Origin: Amyloporia xantha
Lineage: Eukaryota; Basidiomycota; Agaricomycetes; Polyporales; Adustoporiaceae
DNA length: 64,000 bases
NCBI GenBank assembly: GCA_036971615.1
Contig: JAYKKR010000022.1
Span: 310,001-374,000 of the forward strand
Direction of reading: 5' to 3'
The position numbers and the translations under genes are program-made. Each line of letters begins with the position of its first letter. The stretch's first letter is position 1. Positions 1 through 11,025 of this stretch are shown here, piece after piece. Below the pieces are notes generated by a model. It searched no databases, was not told the origin of the DNA, and saw only the letters and a list, made by a program, of their open reading frames with translations.

Positions 1-1488
1 CAAATCGAACACGGGCATAGACGATTTTGAATCCGAGCCGGGCTTGCCCGTCTTTCTTTTCTTCTTCGGCGGCTCCCCTGATGCAGGTGCAAGTTTCGAC
101 CTCCGCTTGGACGTGAGTATCCTACCATCTTCCCCAGCGTCCTCCGCGGCCATTACCAAATTTGCCTCCTTGAGCAGGTCTTCCAGTTCGCCGAGCTCCA
201 AGGCCTTCTTCTTATCAAAAGACCACAGCTGCTGCGCGTCGTCCATGGTATCGTCCTCATTTAACGATTCTTCGTCGTCATCAGACAAGTCGAAATCTAG
301 GTCTTCGAGAGTCGCTAAGGCCTGTTTGAGACTGAGAAGGCGCGCCAGGATGGGATGAACCCGGAGTAACTCCGGACGCTGGGCATATTGCTCCTGGGCT
401 CGCAGGTGTAAATAGAACGAGAGCGTGGTAGCATATGTCAAGAGCGCCTCTGTTACAGCATCAGTTCGACTGCCACGATCGTAAGCGCCAAGAACCTACG
501 GTAGTGAAGATGAGCCATACCGAGACTCAGAGCGTCGGGGGTCTCAGCCTGTATCCTACGCCCAGGATTTAGCATAGGGAAAGCGGAAATAAGCGTGAGA
601 CTCACTTGGCAAGTTTGGACTGTGATTCGACCAGCTTGTACGCGACCTCATCCCAGTCGCGAGCCAACGCAAGGGCCTCTGGGCTGTTCTTTTCGAGATA
701 CCGAAGCAACGACTTTTTATCTTGTGGTAATGGCTGCACAACGAGCGGAGGAGGGTCCATCAATGCACTGACACATCGTGCACAAGCATGAGAAATGAGT
801 AAACGTGGGGTAAATGAGTCCACATACTCTTCTGGCTCTGCTACTCCTTCGAGAGGATCTCCGAGGCCGAAATCTTCGTCCACCATGACATCGCGAGCCT
901 TGGACTGTATCCGCAACGCCTCCCGCTCCTCCATCCGAGTGGCCTCTTCATTGTCGTCTTCCAATAGCGCTGCATTGGAAGAATAATAGGCCCCTTTCGT
1001 CTTACCCCAGGTCTCTTCTTCCGATTCTGATTCGTCGGACGGCGATGGCCTAGCCGCCTTCCCTTTCTTTCCCTTCGCTTTTGATTTTCTTGTGCCCTGG
1101 GCAGCACTCATATCGTGCATGTCATCTGAGTTGTCTTCTTCTCCGCCATCTTCGTCTGCATATTCCTCCTCCTCCTCATCGTCGTCGTCTGACTGGTCTG
1201 AAATCCCCTTCAACGCGAAGACCTCATCTTCGTCTCCGTCGTCGTCGTCGTCATTGCCATAATCGTCCCCCTCGAGTAGAATTTTGTCTCGAGATGCATG
1301 GACTACACGCCGCCGGGGATACGGTCAGGACGCTTCAACACTCCTCAGCTCGATCACGTACATTGGTCCTCCACGTCCAAGGGTATATCCGCTGGCTTAT
1401 TCCACCGCTTGATTTTGCTCTCACTGCGGTTCACGGCACGATGCTTTGCGCGAGCCTCCTTCGTCTTTCCTGTACGATGGCGAGGCAT
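1..1488 (-). CDS. SAS10: Sas10/Utp3 family U3 snoRNP (SSU processome) protein, 3' end cut off
   Basis: Nucleolar component of the small-subunit processome that binds U3 snoRNP and helps early 18S rRNA processing. The start is the ATG at 1486-1488, giving a very basic N-terminus that begins MPRHRTGKTKEARAKHRAVN. A first intron (1303-1361, GTACGT donor) leads into an acidic D/E-rich stretch. Then comes the family motif WGKTKGAYYSSNAALLEDD, and after it the helical Sas10/C1D region (about 602-700). A second intron (about 470-605, GTGAGT donor) restores the frame into the helical segment around TLSFYLHLRAQEQYAQRP. A basic KKKRKTGK stretch follows near the left edge. The C-terminal Sas10 domain lies outside the window. 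Acidic low-complexity tracts are normal for the family. Confident in the family; exact splice sites are inferred by reading frame. Confidence 0.88.
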
Positions 1489-2158
1489 GATGCACGAAGA
1501 CCCAGAGGTGGTAAAGCTTAAGGACTAGGATCCTGCTCAGGCGCGCAAGAAATTTAGGACCTTTTCTAAATTTGGATTTTCTACTGAACGCCTGCACGTG
1601 AGCGTGTCCGTGTCATCCGTGTGACACATCAGCGGTGGCAGCGCTACCGAGATAAATAGCTTGTCGGGAGTAGACCATGCGCGGCTCAATGCGTCTATAG
1701 ATGATAATATTATATCTGGCTATCATGTCCACGTAGAGGGGTGAAATGGTGGGGGTATTAAGGGTTTTGTTTTTCGCATCATGTACTACAACACTTTTTA
1801 AAGAGTAGGAGACAGGTACTGGAATTTATATGCCTTCCACTGCCAGCACAAGTACGTCTAATCAAATGCGATAAGGTGAGGGGCGACGAGAAAGGTCCAG
1901 TATTGCCAGCTTCTACTTCAGAGGCTCCATGGCGAACTAGAGCCGTGAAATAGGGGACATCTCTGACGTTGAGCAGCCAAAATATGACTTATAACTGCCC
2001 TCGGCAACGGCTGCCTCGTAAGCATAAGACATGGTCGACTTCGTAACCTGAGCAATCCATGTTATGAGTGACACTGTGTACATCACAACCAAAACAAATG
2101 TGCACGCACGACCGACGACGGGCCCATTTTCGTCGCCAGAAGAGACCACTGGCCCCTC
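1489..2158. other. Intergenic, SAS10 promoter side and MRPL20 3' side
   Basis: Both neighbours are on the minus strand, so this stretch should hold the SAS10 promoter and the MRPL20 3' UTR. A 70-codon open frame (1937-2149, minus) has no recognisable features. I see no RNA gene or repeat. Confidence 0.5.
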
Positions 2159-2709
2159 TCACCAGAACTCCTTCCGCTTCTTCGCCGCCTCCTTGAAGAA
2201 TGCCTTCTTCTCTCCCCACTTGCTCCGGAACTCCTCGTGTTCCTGATCCCGCTTCGCCAGCACCTTCTTCCTCGCCTTGTTGTCCATCGACGCAATCCTC
2301 ATGATGAAGTACTGCGAGCAGTTGAACCGCTTCGCCAGCGCCGCCCGCGTCCACTTCTCGCCGTCCTCTCTGCGCAGGCGGCGGATCTCCGCGATCTCCT
2401 CGTCGGAGACCAGGTGGGACGGCTGTGCCTCGGCGCGCATGGTGGGCGGGAGGGGCCATCAGCGGGGGCTGCTCTTTCCTGGAGCAGGGGCGATAGGGGG
2501 GAGGTGGTGTATGAGAGTGGTGAGGGCGCGGTCGGGGGAGGACGGTGGATGAATGTCAGGTCTTCGGGCAAGTTTTGGTACACCGCGTTCGGGTTCTTCA
2601 CCAGCGGGTCTGGAGCGCGGTACGGTGGCTTTTGTGGTAGACGAGTGGCATACGTACGGGAGAGCTTGAGCTGCAATGGAAGCCTCAGCTTCATAGTGTG
2701 ACTGGCCAT
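2159..2709 (-). CDS. MRPL20: Fungal mitochondrial large-subunit ribosomal protein L20 (mL58), with an apparent frameshift
   Basis: Fungal-specific protein of the mitochondrial 54S subunit (MRP-L20 family, mL58). The start at 2709 gives a mitochondrial-type N-terminus (MASHTMKLRLPLQLKLSRTY). The family signature around NLPEDLTFIHRPPPTAPSPL follows. The second half, in another frame, has VSDEEIAEIRRLRREDGEKW, WTRAALAKRFNCSQYF and a basic C-terminus ending KRKEFW before TGA at 2159-2161. The two halves differ by one base. No GT-AG pair can join them without losing the conserved proline-rich segment, and the downstream frame has a TGA just before its ATG. Adding one base to the G run at 2452-2455 (plus strand) restores one reading frame of the usual family length. 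I read this as a sequence error or a recent frameshift. Confidence 0.85.
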
Positions 2710-3961
2710 AGCGAAAAGCCAGGCTGTAGGCTCCTTGCTCAGAATGGTGTTCACACACAGAAAGTTGTCTGGAAATTGGAATACTTAGTATTGGGCGCCT
2801 CCATGCCGGCACTTTCCGAGGGGCGGGCCGCCACACCCGGTCACTTCTCATATGATAATTGTCACCGGTATCGTTGACTTGAATCTCGTCTTCAACTCCT
2901 ACTGGGTCTGTCGGAAGGTTACAGTGGGGTTACAGTATGATCCTCTGAGTCTGAGCTGTATCGCAGCATGTGCATGTGGTGTATACGCAAGGATTAAAAT
3001 TCAAGATGTTGCCATCCGCCAACGTCAACTTCGTCAAGGACTGATGGCGCTCTGAGCCAGCTTATAACATGATTCTAGTGTACTCGAGCTCGTAGTGGTA
3101 GAGCCTCGGATGCCTTATCCGCTCTAGACGAGCTATTTTTGATCCTCGACCCGTGGAGTTCCCCTGTTAAGGCAGCGCGTACGAAATGTGATCATTTTAG
3201 TCTGGAAATTGGGACACTTCTCCAGGTGATCACTGACGTCTATGATGTTTGAGACTGCGGCTGACTGCGGGCCGTCAAGCGGGGCAATACGACGAGTGCG
3301 ATGGTGAGTGAGTTTAGTGCGTTCTAAGAGTGTGCATGACGCTGAGGCACATTGATCTGGATGAGAACTGGCGATCGTACCCCGCACCCGACGACATCAT
3401 CGGCTTGGAGCATGTTTCGGGGGTTGGCAGCGTGCGGGCGTGTGGTCGTTATCTGCCAGCGTAACCAGCCGCCGCGCGATTCCATCTTCTCTTCTCATCG
3501 GTAGCCAATGGCACCGTCGAATGATCGTTTAGGATGTGGAGCTATAGCTAATGCTGTCATGCCGGTGGCCACAGCCCTCGGCGCCGCACTCGGTCTCGCT
3601 GCACTGGCTGGCTGTACCACTCGCATCCGTATGCCCATCCACGGTTCTACAACGTCCGGCTTACAGTATGGGCTCCTCACTGCGACCCATCGAACCCCTT
3701 TTCCGCTTTCCAGGGTCCCATCGCGCCCCTCAGTCCACCCGCGACAGCCCGTCTCGTTTCAGCGCACCGATTCGACGGTAACATTTTTCTATACATTTCC
3801 ACACTGCCAAGAAAGGTCTCTAAGGCGCGGATGCACCCGAGACGTGTTTTCTCAATGTTAAATACGCGCTGGACCTACAGCACCAACCCTCGCTCTCTGC
3901 TTCCCGCTCTGCAGCCTCAGGCGCACCCCGACCGCGTCCCTCGACCTCCTCCGCTCATATT
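2710..3961. other. Intergenic region without a supportable gene
   Basis: Contains the MRPL20 promoter side. A 117-codon plus-strand frame starting at 3508 has an Ala/Gly/Leu-rich segment, but no homology I recognise and no clear splice pattern. A tRNA-like D-arm near 3085-3105 was examined and rejected. Confidence 0.4.
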
Positions 3962-4129
3962 ATGCCTAAGATGCCCGACCACGAGCCCACGACGGACGTC
4001 AAGCACGCGCTAACGTCGTACGCGCAGGAGATGTTCCAGTACACCCTCGCGTTATGGGTGGAAGTGCGGAAACGAGTCGAGCAGTCGACAGCGGGCACGA
4101 GCAAGAGTAGCAGCCATACCAGCAACTAA
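3962..4129 (+). CDS. Possible small protein of 55 residues, function unknown
   Basis: Open frame from the ATG at 3962 to TAA at 4127-4129. It begins MPKMPDHEPTTDVKHALTSY, continues with an amphipathic stretch (QEMFQYTLALWVEVRKRVEQ) and ends in a Ser/Thr-rich tail. A pyrimidine-rich leader precedes it. There is no signal peptide or membrane segment. I do not recognise a family. It could be a whole small gene, the first exon of a longer one, or chance. The amino-acid makeup is more protein-like than that of neighbouring frames, but that is the only support. Confidence 0.3.
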   Translation: MPKMPDHEPTTDVKHALTSYAQEMFQYTLALWVEVRKRVEQSTAGTSKSSSHTSN

Positions 4130-5164
4130 ACTGCTCACCTCCCCCGCCAGCGACCGCGATTTGTACCAGTGCGGGCACTTCGCGATGTTCTTCCGAAGAC
4201 ATTCTCTGACCTTTCTCGCATGCACTGCCAGTTTCTCGAAGTATGCGCTGTGCGCTGCCAGCCCATCCTCAATTCCCAGTCAATTATTTATTTCACCCGA
4301 GTCGGTTTGGCCGCTCGGTTCTTCCAGTGTATATGGTACGTCGTTTCCGCCGAACTGTCGTTCCCCTCCATGACGTACTGATGTCGTCCGTATCAAGGGC
4401 GCATCGCCGATGATCTTATGGGATTTGAACCGTGCTGAATATAGTTCACATGTATTGTACACACAACGCGTGTGTTGTATGTTGTGTCTTGCTCAGGCTC
4501 GAATGTTCGATATGGCTTCCTTGGCCTGTATGTGCTCGCATGATCCGCGGTCGCGGCGCTAGTGGTCAGCGCCGAGCAGTCGGAGCTTGCATGCAACCGC
4601 TGTGCGTTTAGAATTGGGCGATCGAGCGCGAGCGCGCAACGTAAATGGGTCATCGAGAACGAATGTCGGAACACACTGCACATCCGAGGATATTTGTCTG
4701 TATGCTGGCGGCTCAAGGCAGTACTTCGGCGGTGGGATCTGCGTGCGTCATTTATTGCTGATCAGGAGTAGGCACCTGGACGTGTATTTGTCCAGTCATC
4801 TCATCTTCGACGCCATGACGCAAATTTGCAGGCACGACCGCCCCTCACTGTGTACTCGTAGCACAGTCACACAGCGAGCATTTTGCTGACGGACATACAG
4901 GAGGGCGACGACTACTGACGACTTGGACAGTACTGCGAGCAATCAGGGAATGGAAGCGCTGTAATACGACGACGTCTACGTCGCTTCAGCTGATAGCTTG
5001 TGTCTACCCTATGGTATGGAGTGGAGATGTCCCATGATCATGTCTAACCCAGGTTGATTTTCTCATGTGGGGCGCAAGACCGCGAAGAAGTGATCGATCC
5101 GTCCCTCAGAGCTGCTGATACTCCCACATGGAGCTCCATCCAACGCTGTCGTCCTAAGGTCAAC
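4130..5164. other. Intergenic region, nothing recognised
   Basis: Only short open frames on both strands, with no recognisable domain or RNA gene. It includes the 3' side of the GST gene. Confidence 0.4.
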
Positions 5165-6220
5165 CTAAGGCACTTCCATACCCGCTTTAACCGCAGGCCG
5201 CCCCGCCTGGCGGGCGATCCACGCCTGAATAGCGAGTCAGCAACCACCGCCATCCGTTACCGTGCGATTATTCGTACCTTGACGTGCGGCCACTCGTCGA
5301 GCGTTTCGATCCCGCAGAACGCATGCGCGTTCACCCTGCGGAGCGGGACGCGTGCGCGTAGAGCGGTTCAGATGGCTGCGACGATCATGGCACGTGGATT
5401 ACGCACCATGGGAAGGCGTTCATGTCAGCGACGCTGTACGTCCCGCGCCCGGGACCCGCCAGCCAGTCTCTGCCAGCGAGGCGAATGTCCAGGACTCCGT
5501 ACAGACGCTTCGTCTCGTCCAAGTAGCCTAGACAAACTTAGCATTCGCTAAATGCTAGGGCAAGCCACTCACGTGTCTTCGCGTACGGGATGTCCTCTGG
5601 GGCGAAACGCACAAAGTGGTTCGCTAGAGACGGAGTGTGAGTGGTTGTCGACGCGGAAGCCGCGCGACGCATCGCCTACCTTGGCCTTGCATAGGCCCGA
5701 TTCCCCCATGCTACCCGCCCATCATGATTTTCAATGACGTCAGCGGTACATTAGAATTCCTATGTCCAACTCACGGTGAAAAACATCCACTGCAGCATCT
5801 CGCTGTAGTCGTTGGGGCTCGTGGCCGGGTCGAATGAGAATTTGAGCTGCGTGTCATAGTGCTGCTCCAGATACAGCATGATGGCGGCGGTCTCGAAGAC
5901 GGTGAAGTTGGACCGGGCCCTGTCGACGAGGACGGGGATGCGTCCGTTCGGGTTGAGCTCGATGAACCAGGGCTCCTTCTGCGTGTTCTTCGAGATGTCT
6001 ATCGGGTACACTCTTCCATGCGCCGAAGCAGCGGCGGGGAACGGGTCGGTATCAATTCAACGTCAGCGTGCATGTAAGCAATAAAATATCATACTTACTC
6101 GTAGTCTATCCCATACACCGCTTTCAGCTCCTCGAGCAATATGGACGCCTTACGGCCGTTGGGCGTTGGGCCGGTGTACAACAAGAATGGCTTCGTCGTC
6201 GAAGAGGTCGCTAGAGACAT
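5165..6220 (-). CDS. Fungal Ure2p-like glutathione S-transferase
   Basis: Cytosolic GST that conjugates glutathione to, or reduces, electrophilic substrates. Seven exons can be read (minus strand): 6220-6099, 6012-5775, 5710-5680, 5623-5573, 5527-5407, 5335-5278 and 5224-5165, all with GT-AG introns and compatible phases. The thioredoxin-fold half starts [20 protein letters not shown]; the TPNGRK asparagine is typical of the Ure2p class. It contains [11 protein letters not shown] and the [10 protein letters not shown] glutathione-binding region. The helical half has [40 protein letters not shown] and ends KAGMEVP. The gene is complete and intact. Wood-decay fungi carry many members that act on plant and lignin-derived compounds; the substrate here is not known. 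Confidence 0.92.
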
Positions 6221-6888
6221 GTTACGTTGTGAAAGAGCGCGAGTGACGGCGGCGAGGCGGGGAATCATACCGTGTAGGATTAATGAGGGTTGCGCGCGGC
6301 CCCTGACTGGAAGCTCGCGTATTATTCAGAGGCTCTCCCTCTAGCCGACGGGATTACAGACTGATTACAGAGACTGCTATTTCGAGCCCGAGCCCAAGCC
6401 GCCTCGCGTCGAGCCTGACGCCCGCAAATCGTGTTGCGTCATTGCTGCCAAATCTCGATCACGTAAGAAATTCCAAAACGGATTACTTTATTCAAATGGC
6501 CTTGCCATGGCTATGTAGCATGTCTTTAACATTCAAAAATTCCACAAGTGTATCTGCCAGTGGCAGCGACGGGACCGTTGAGATATAAGACATCGAAAGG
6601 AATTTCTTGACAGTTGATGCGTACTGGTACATTGTCATGCAATACACAGCGACGGGGACCGACGGGAAAGCAAGCGGACGCAGCATCAAGAAAACGACAA
6701 CGGAAAAGAGGATGAGAGGGTGCAGCACGAGCGGGTTGGAAGGGGATGGAACGGAAAAGAACAACTTCAAGAAGGCATTCTGCACGACATGCGGTAATAT
6801 ACACTTGCCACCGACAACAAAGGCCCAAGACTGAGTCCGACGTGAGCTCGTGGTGAACATTTTCAAACGAACCGTTTCCTCTTCCGCG
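6221..6888. other. Intergenic region between GST start and the next gene's 3' end
   Basis: Holds the GST promoter and the 3' UTR of the next minus-strand gene. Open frames here are shadows of the downstream coding region. No motif stands out. Confidence 0.45.
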
Positions 6889-9440
6889 TCAGCCATCGTC
6901 CATGGGCGAACGAGCATGGCTGCCCGACGGCGACACATACGCAGTTTCCCTCCGTGGGGGCGGAGGCGCGAGCGCTCCCTCTGGTCTCCCGTCGCTGGAG
7001 GCCGGCGACCCCTTACCCTCTCGATACTGGAAGCCCTCCTGGGAGCCCCGCTGCATAGGCGCACGTCGCGCTGCAGCCGCATCTTCCGAAGGGTGCAGAT
7101 GGCTACGCGACGATGAATGGAGACCTGCCTTGGGCGACCGATTATCTCGGCTCGCGTGTGCGGCCGAGGGCGGATGATAGCCGGGCCCCTGCAGCTCGCG
7201 TTCCCGCACGTTGAACGGCTTCCGTGCAGGCGGCATGCCCTCCGCGGCAGCGCCGACAGGCGAGCGGGGATCATGCCGGATGGCAGAGACGGACAGCCGC
7301 CGGCCGATGTCGAACGAGACGGGCGACGCCGTCTGCGAATTTGGGAAGCTGCGGCTCTCGAGCTCGGTGGGTGACGGCATCCGTCTGATAGGCTCGGGCC
7401 GCCGGAGGTGCGGATCCACCGGAGGGAAGGTGTACGTCTCAGGCGCGGTCGGGACGGGAGGTATGCCATTGGCCTTGCCCTTGCCCTTGATGGATCCTGT
7501 GGACGGACTGTAGCTCTGGTTCGGCGCATGTGCGCGGTGCAGGGCCTGCTCCAGCTCCTCCACCTTTCGATGGAGGAGATGGATGTCTTCCCGCATAGCC
7601 GCAACTCGCCTCTCGACCGCAGCGTTCACGATCTCCTCCATGTGTTCCTGCTGGCGCTGGAGCGACAGAGTGAGCGAATGCGACTTCTGCAGCTGTTCGC
7701 CGAGCCAGCTCTTCAGTTGCTTCGAGTCCGCTAGTGCATCGTAGAACATCTCGAACGGCGCGAGGAACGCGGATTTTTCGCCAGAGTAGCCAGGGTTATG
7801 GAGCGTTGCCGGCGTCGGGGGCACGAGCGTCGTCGCGATAGGAATGGAAGCGTTGGACGGAGAGTGCACTACCCGCCCACTGATAGACGGCTGTGCCATC
7901 TGACCTGCTGCCGCACTGCGAGGCATGCCCAACCTTGTAGGCGTGGGAGGCACTCGGCTTGCCGTGTACCTGTGTACAGGCCCGCCAAGCTGCGGTAGAC
8001 TGGGCAGCGCCATGCCAGGATACCGCCCAGATGGGCCTTGGTGCTCCGCGCGGGGGATTGGCGGCGCGCTCTGGATGACGGGCTGCAGGTTCTCTGATTG
8101 CGGCCCTCGCGGGCTGATGACGATGTCGGCGGGCTTGCCCTTCGCTCCCCGAATTGACGTCCTGCCCGACGGTGAGCGAAACTGATGGGAGGCGCGGGAA
8201 GTGCGTGCGGCGCGACAGAGGTGTTGGGTATGTGGACGAAGGTCGGGGGGTCGGAAGGCGCGGACGGGTGTGGGAGCGGCTGCTGGGTAGCGCCGATAAG
8301 CGTACTGGGGCTGGGGTGTCGCGTATGCGAGCTACCCGGGTTATTCGGCGGTGCTGCGGACGATGCGGTGGCAATAGAACGACGACGATCTGAGGAGCTC
8401 GGAGGTAAATTTGGACTACGGCCGCCCACTCGTCCTGGTGGGGGGCCCTTTAACGACATCTGGCGGTCGTCAGAGGGTGGAGGGGCATTAACTACATTCA
8501 CCGTGGGTGGTGCAGTGGACAAAATAGAAGCGGTGCTGCCTCTTCTTTGTTCAATAAGCTCCTTTTGCTTCTGCTTTATTGTTAGCATGGAGCGTACTTG
8601 CTCTAGAGCAGCCGGGTCGTCGCGCATGATTGTTAACCCCATCACCACGGGCGAAACATTGTTGACACTGTCTGATGCATTATTCTTGACGTCTGTATTG
8701 ATAGGATGAGAGATGCCACTGATCGTGACACGTCGTCGTTTCGAGGGCGAGGGCCTCGCGTCAGACGGTGCCGGCGTGCTTGTCTCTTCCTGCGTGTCTT
8801 GTGAAAGGGGTGCTGGCTGCACTTCAAAGGAGGTAGAGGGCAGGGCATCGTGATCTGTCTCTTCTTTGATGCGCACCGTCCGAGGAGATCGGTGGCCGCT
8901 GAGTACATCGGCATGGTCAAAGACGGCGCGCAGAGTATTTAGAGCTACTCACTCGGACTCGGAATCGCCATCATGTCCGTCACCAGGCAAAGACTCTATG
9001 TGCAGGCGTTTCCTATTATTCTGCCTCGATTCATCGCCGCGCGGTGGTGAAACACGGGCTGAAGGAGAATGACGCGCAGACGCATGAGGCGAGGCGAGAC
9101 GATGTATCGGCGGCAGTGCATTATTACTCGCGGGAAGTCTGCTCAGAGAGGGCGAGTTGAAAGCCTGCGCGAACGAAGGCAAAGATTGGGGGGGCTGAGT
9201 TGCCATCTCGTCTCGCTTCGCTGACATAGGAAATTGTTCCGTTGGCGAGTCAGGGCGTTGACCAGCAGCAGGAGGCTCAGAGACAGCACGAGGGGAGGAC
9301 GGAGGGCATACGTGCGCGGCCAGGGCGGCGGACTGGATGGAGGATGGAGGAGGAGTGATAGAACCGGCGGTGGTGACGGACGACCAGAGACTTGGATGGA
9401 ATTGATCAGAAATGGAATCCAACAGATAGGAAGCCGTCAA
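6889..9440 (-). CDS. Large Ser/Pro-rich coiled-coil protein of unknown function, with an apparent frameshift
   Basis: The start at 9440 gives MTASYLLDSISDQFHPSLW. An intron at 8899-8952 (54 nt, GTGAGT donor) joins the first exon to one with a basic KRRRVTISG patch and a helical segment (DDPAALEQVRSMLTIKQKQK). The last part has KGKPADIVISPRGPQSENLQ, then a coiled coil (about 7540-7760: GEQLQKSHSLTLSLQRQQEH and KVEELEQALHRA) and a disordered tail ending SPMDDG. The frame changes by one base near 8172-8184 with no usable GT-AG pair; adding one base there gives continuous protein-like sequence (ISF to RSPSGRTSIRGAKGKPAD). I do not recognise the family. Basic patches and long disorder would suit a nuclear regulatory protein, but that is inference. 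Confidence 0.6.
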
Positions 9441-11025
9441 TTATACAAGGTTCGCTTCGCCCATCTGACTTCTCATATTCGGCTTCAGGCCGTGAATGTT
9501 TCCTCCGCTTAGCCGGCCACAAAAAACAGACATGAAACAGTGCATTCGCTACATAGCATTCCGGTGGTCAACGTGGCCCGTCTGTACACCAAGAATGCTT
9601 CCACAAGGTCCATCCTATACCCTCCCCTGGCCGCGACGTGCCAGCAACATCAGCAATATTGACAGACATAGCGCGGCCCATCGCGTGCGGTTCCCGGGCG
9701 TGAAGCTCGTGTACACATAACGATACATCTGCCTTGCATCTGCCATCTCAAAACCTGCATCAGTCTTTCTGCTATTGGATCCGAGTCCGGCTTATAAATA
9801 GTATATCTTTCCCCTCTGCTAGGTACCCATATCACAACGAGGCATGACAGTCGCTGAAAGCGAGGAATCAGGTGCATGAAGAAACGACGACGTAAGGGCT
9901 ACTTTTGTACCCAACTGGAGGCCGGCCGAGCTGAGAGTTTGAGATTGACTCGGCTATCGACAGCCCAGACTGGGCCGCTGAAGGTACCCCATAATGGACG
10001 AAGAAGACGACACGAACGTCAGAGCCATGTCTTCGATACCACACCACCATAACAAGCCGAACTCACCACGCTAGGCTTCACATGGCCTCTCCCAACTTCG
10101 TCCGTCCTTCTTTGGGAGCCCGTCGGTATCTATCGCATGACAGCACTTCCTGTCCCTCGGGGTTCTGCGGACCAGCGGGAGATATCATCAAGTCTGGTAC
10201 GTCTAACTAGATGAGATGCGTCTTGTCATGCGTTGTCGTCTTGTAGACATACTGCACGTCGGGTAAGAATGATACATGCTCATGCCTGATCCGCAACGGT
10301 GATCTACATGAAAGAACCGACGGAACCACGGCCCTTTCTTCGGTTGGCCTCTGACACCTCACGCCGAGCTTGAGCTTGACGGGCACTTACTCGAATGCAC
10401 AAACCACCAGATCGATGGCGGCCTTCTCCCTCGTAAGTTCAGCAGTCCGAAGCACAGACGGCATTCCGTCGTTCAGGCCTATAAGGACCGAGAAATTCTG
10501 GTCCAATGGGCTATCGGACCACTCGCAATAGATCCGCCGTAGAGCATGCGTCGGGTTTCAGCTTGGGAAAGTGACGCCTTTCGGTACGCCCTCGAATCGG
10601 TACTGTATCCTCGTGCTGTCTCCATAATCCACCTACATCTGGTCTCGTGACTTGCATCGGACACATTGCTTGAGGCGAGAGAGACGTCGATGGGCTTCCT
10701 TTCTTCTGGTTGTGTAATAGTCCGGCTGATTAATCCAAAAATCTGGCACAGGACTCATGAAAAACGAACATCTTGTACGAAACAAAGAGCATCCCGTTCA
10801 TGGAAGTCGCGTAAATCAAAATCATATATATAGGAACAAGGACCACACCTTCACATCGGTGTATACCCGTGGATCAAAAGCGGATCAAGAAGGAGCAAGC
10901 TACAACACTCTCCAGATTGAGCAACAGGTACTGCGAGTCGGAGGGCCAAATCGTAAGTCAGCGAGGTCAGCTGTGTGCCTGGTAAGGAAATGGCAAAAAA
11001 CATACCAATATGGCCACTCTTGGAA
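9441..11025. other. 1.6 kb intergenic region, mostly empty
   Basis: Holds the promoter of the gene starting at 9440 and the 3' UTR of RTT109. A TATTTATA-like element lies near 9793 but is too far upstream to assign. One possible tiny gene (10082-10266) is listed separately; otherwise I see nothing. Confidence 0.4.
10082..10266 (+). CDS. Possible two-exon small protein of 44 residues
   Basis: ATG at 10082-10084 opens an exon to 10196 that ends in a good GTACGT donor. A 50-nt intron (10197-10246, TTGTAG acceptor) leads to a second short exon ending TAA at 10264-10266. The product begins MASPNFVRPSLGARRYLSHD and contains CPSGFCGPAG, with two cysteines and a basic N-terminus that could serve mitochondrial import. 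No family is recognised. It may equally be chance, since the intron and exons are all short. Confidence 0.22.

Noticed and set aside
3080..3140. tRNA-like D-arm (GCTCGTAGTGGTAGAGC)
   Set aside because: The next stem has no U33 in its loop and there is no TTCGA-type T-loop at the right distance, so no full cloverleaf forms.
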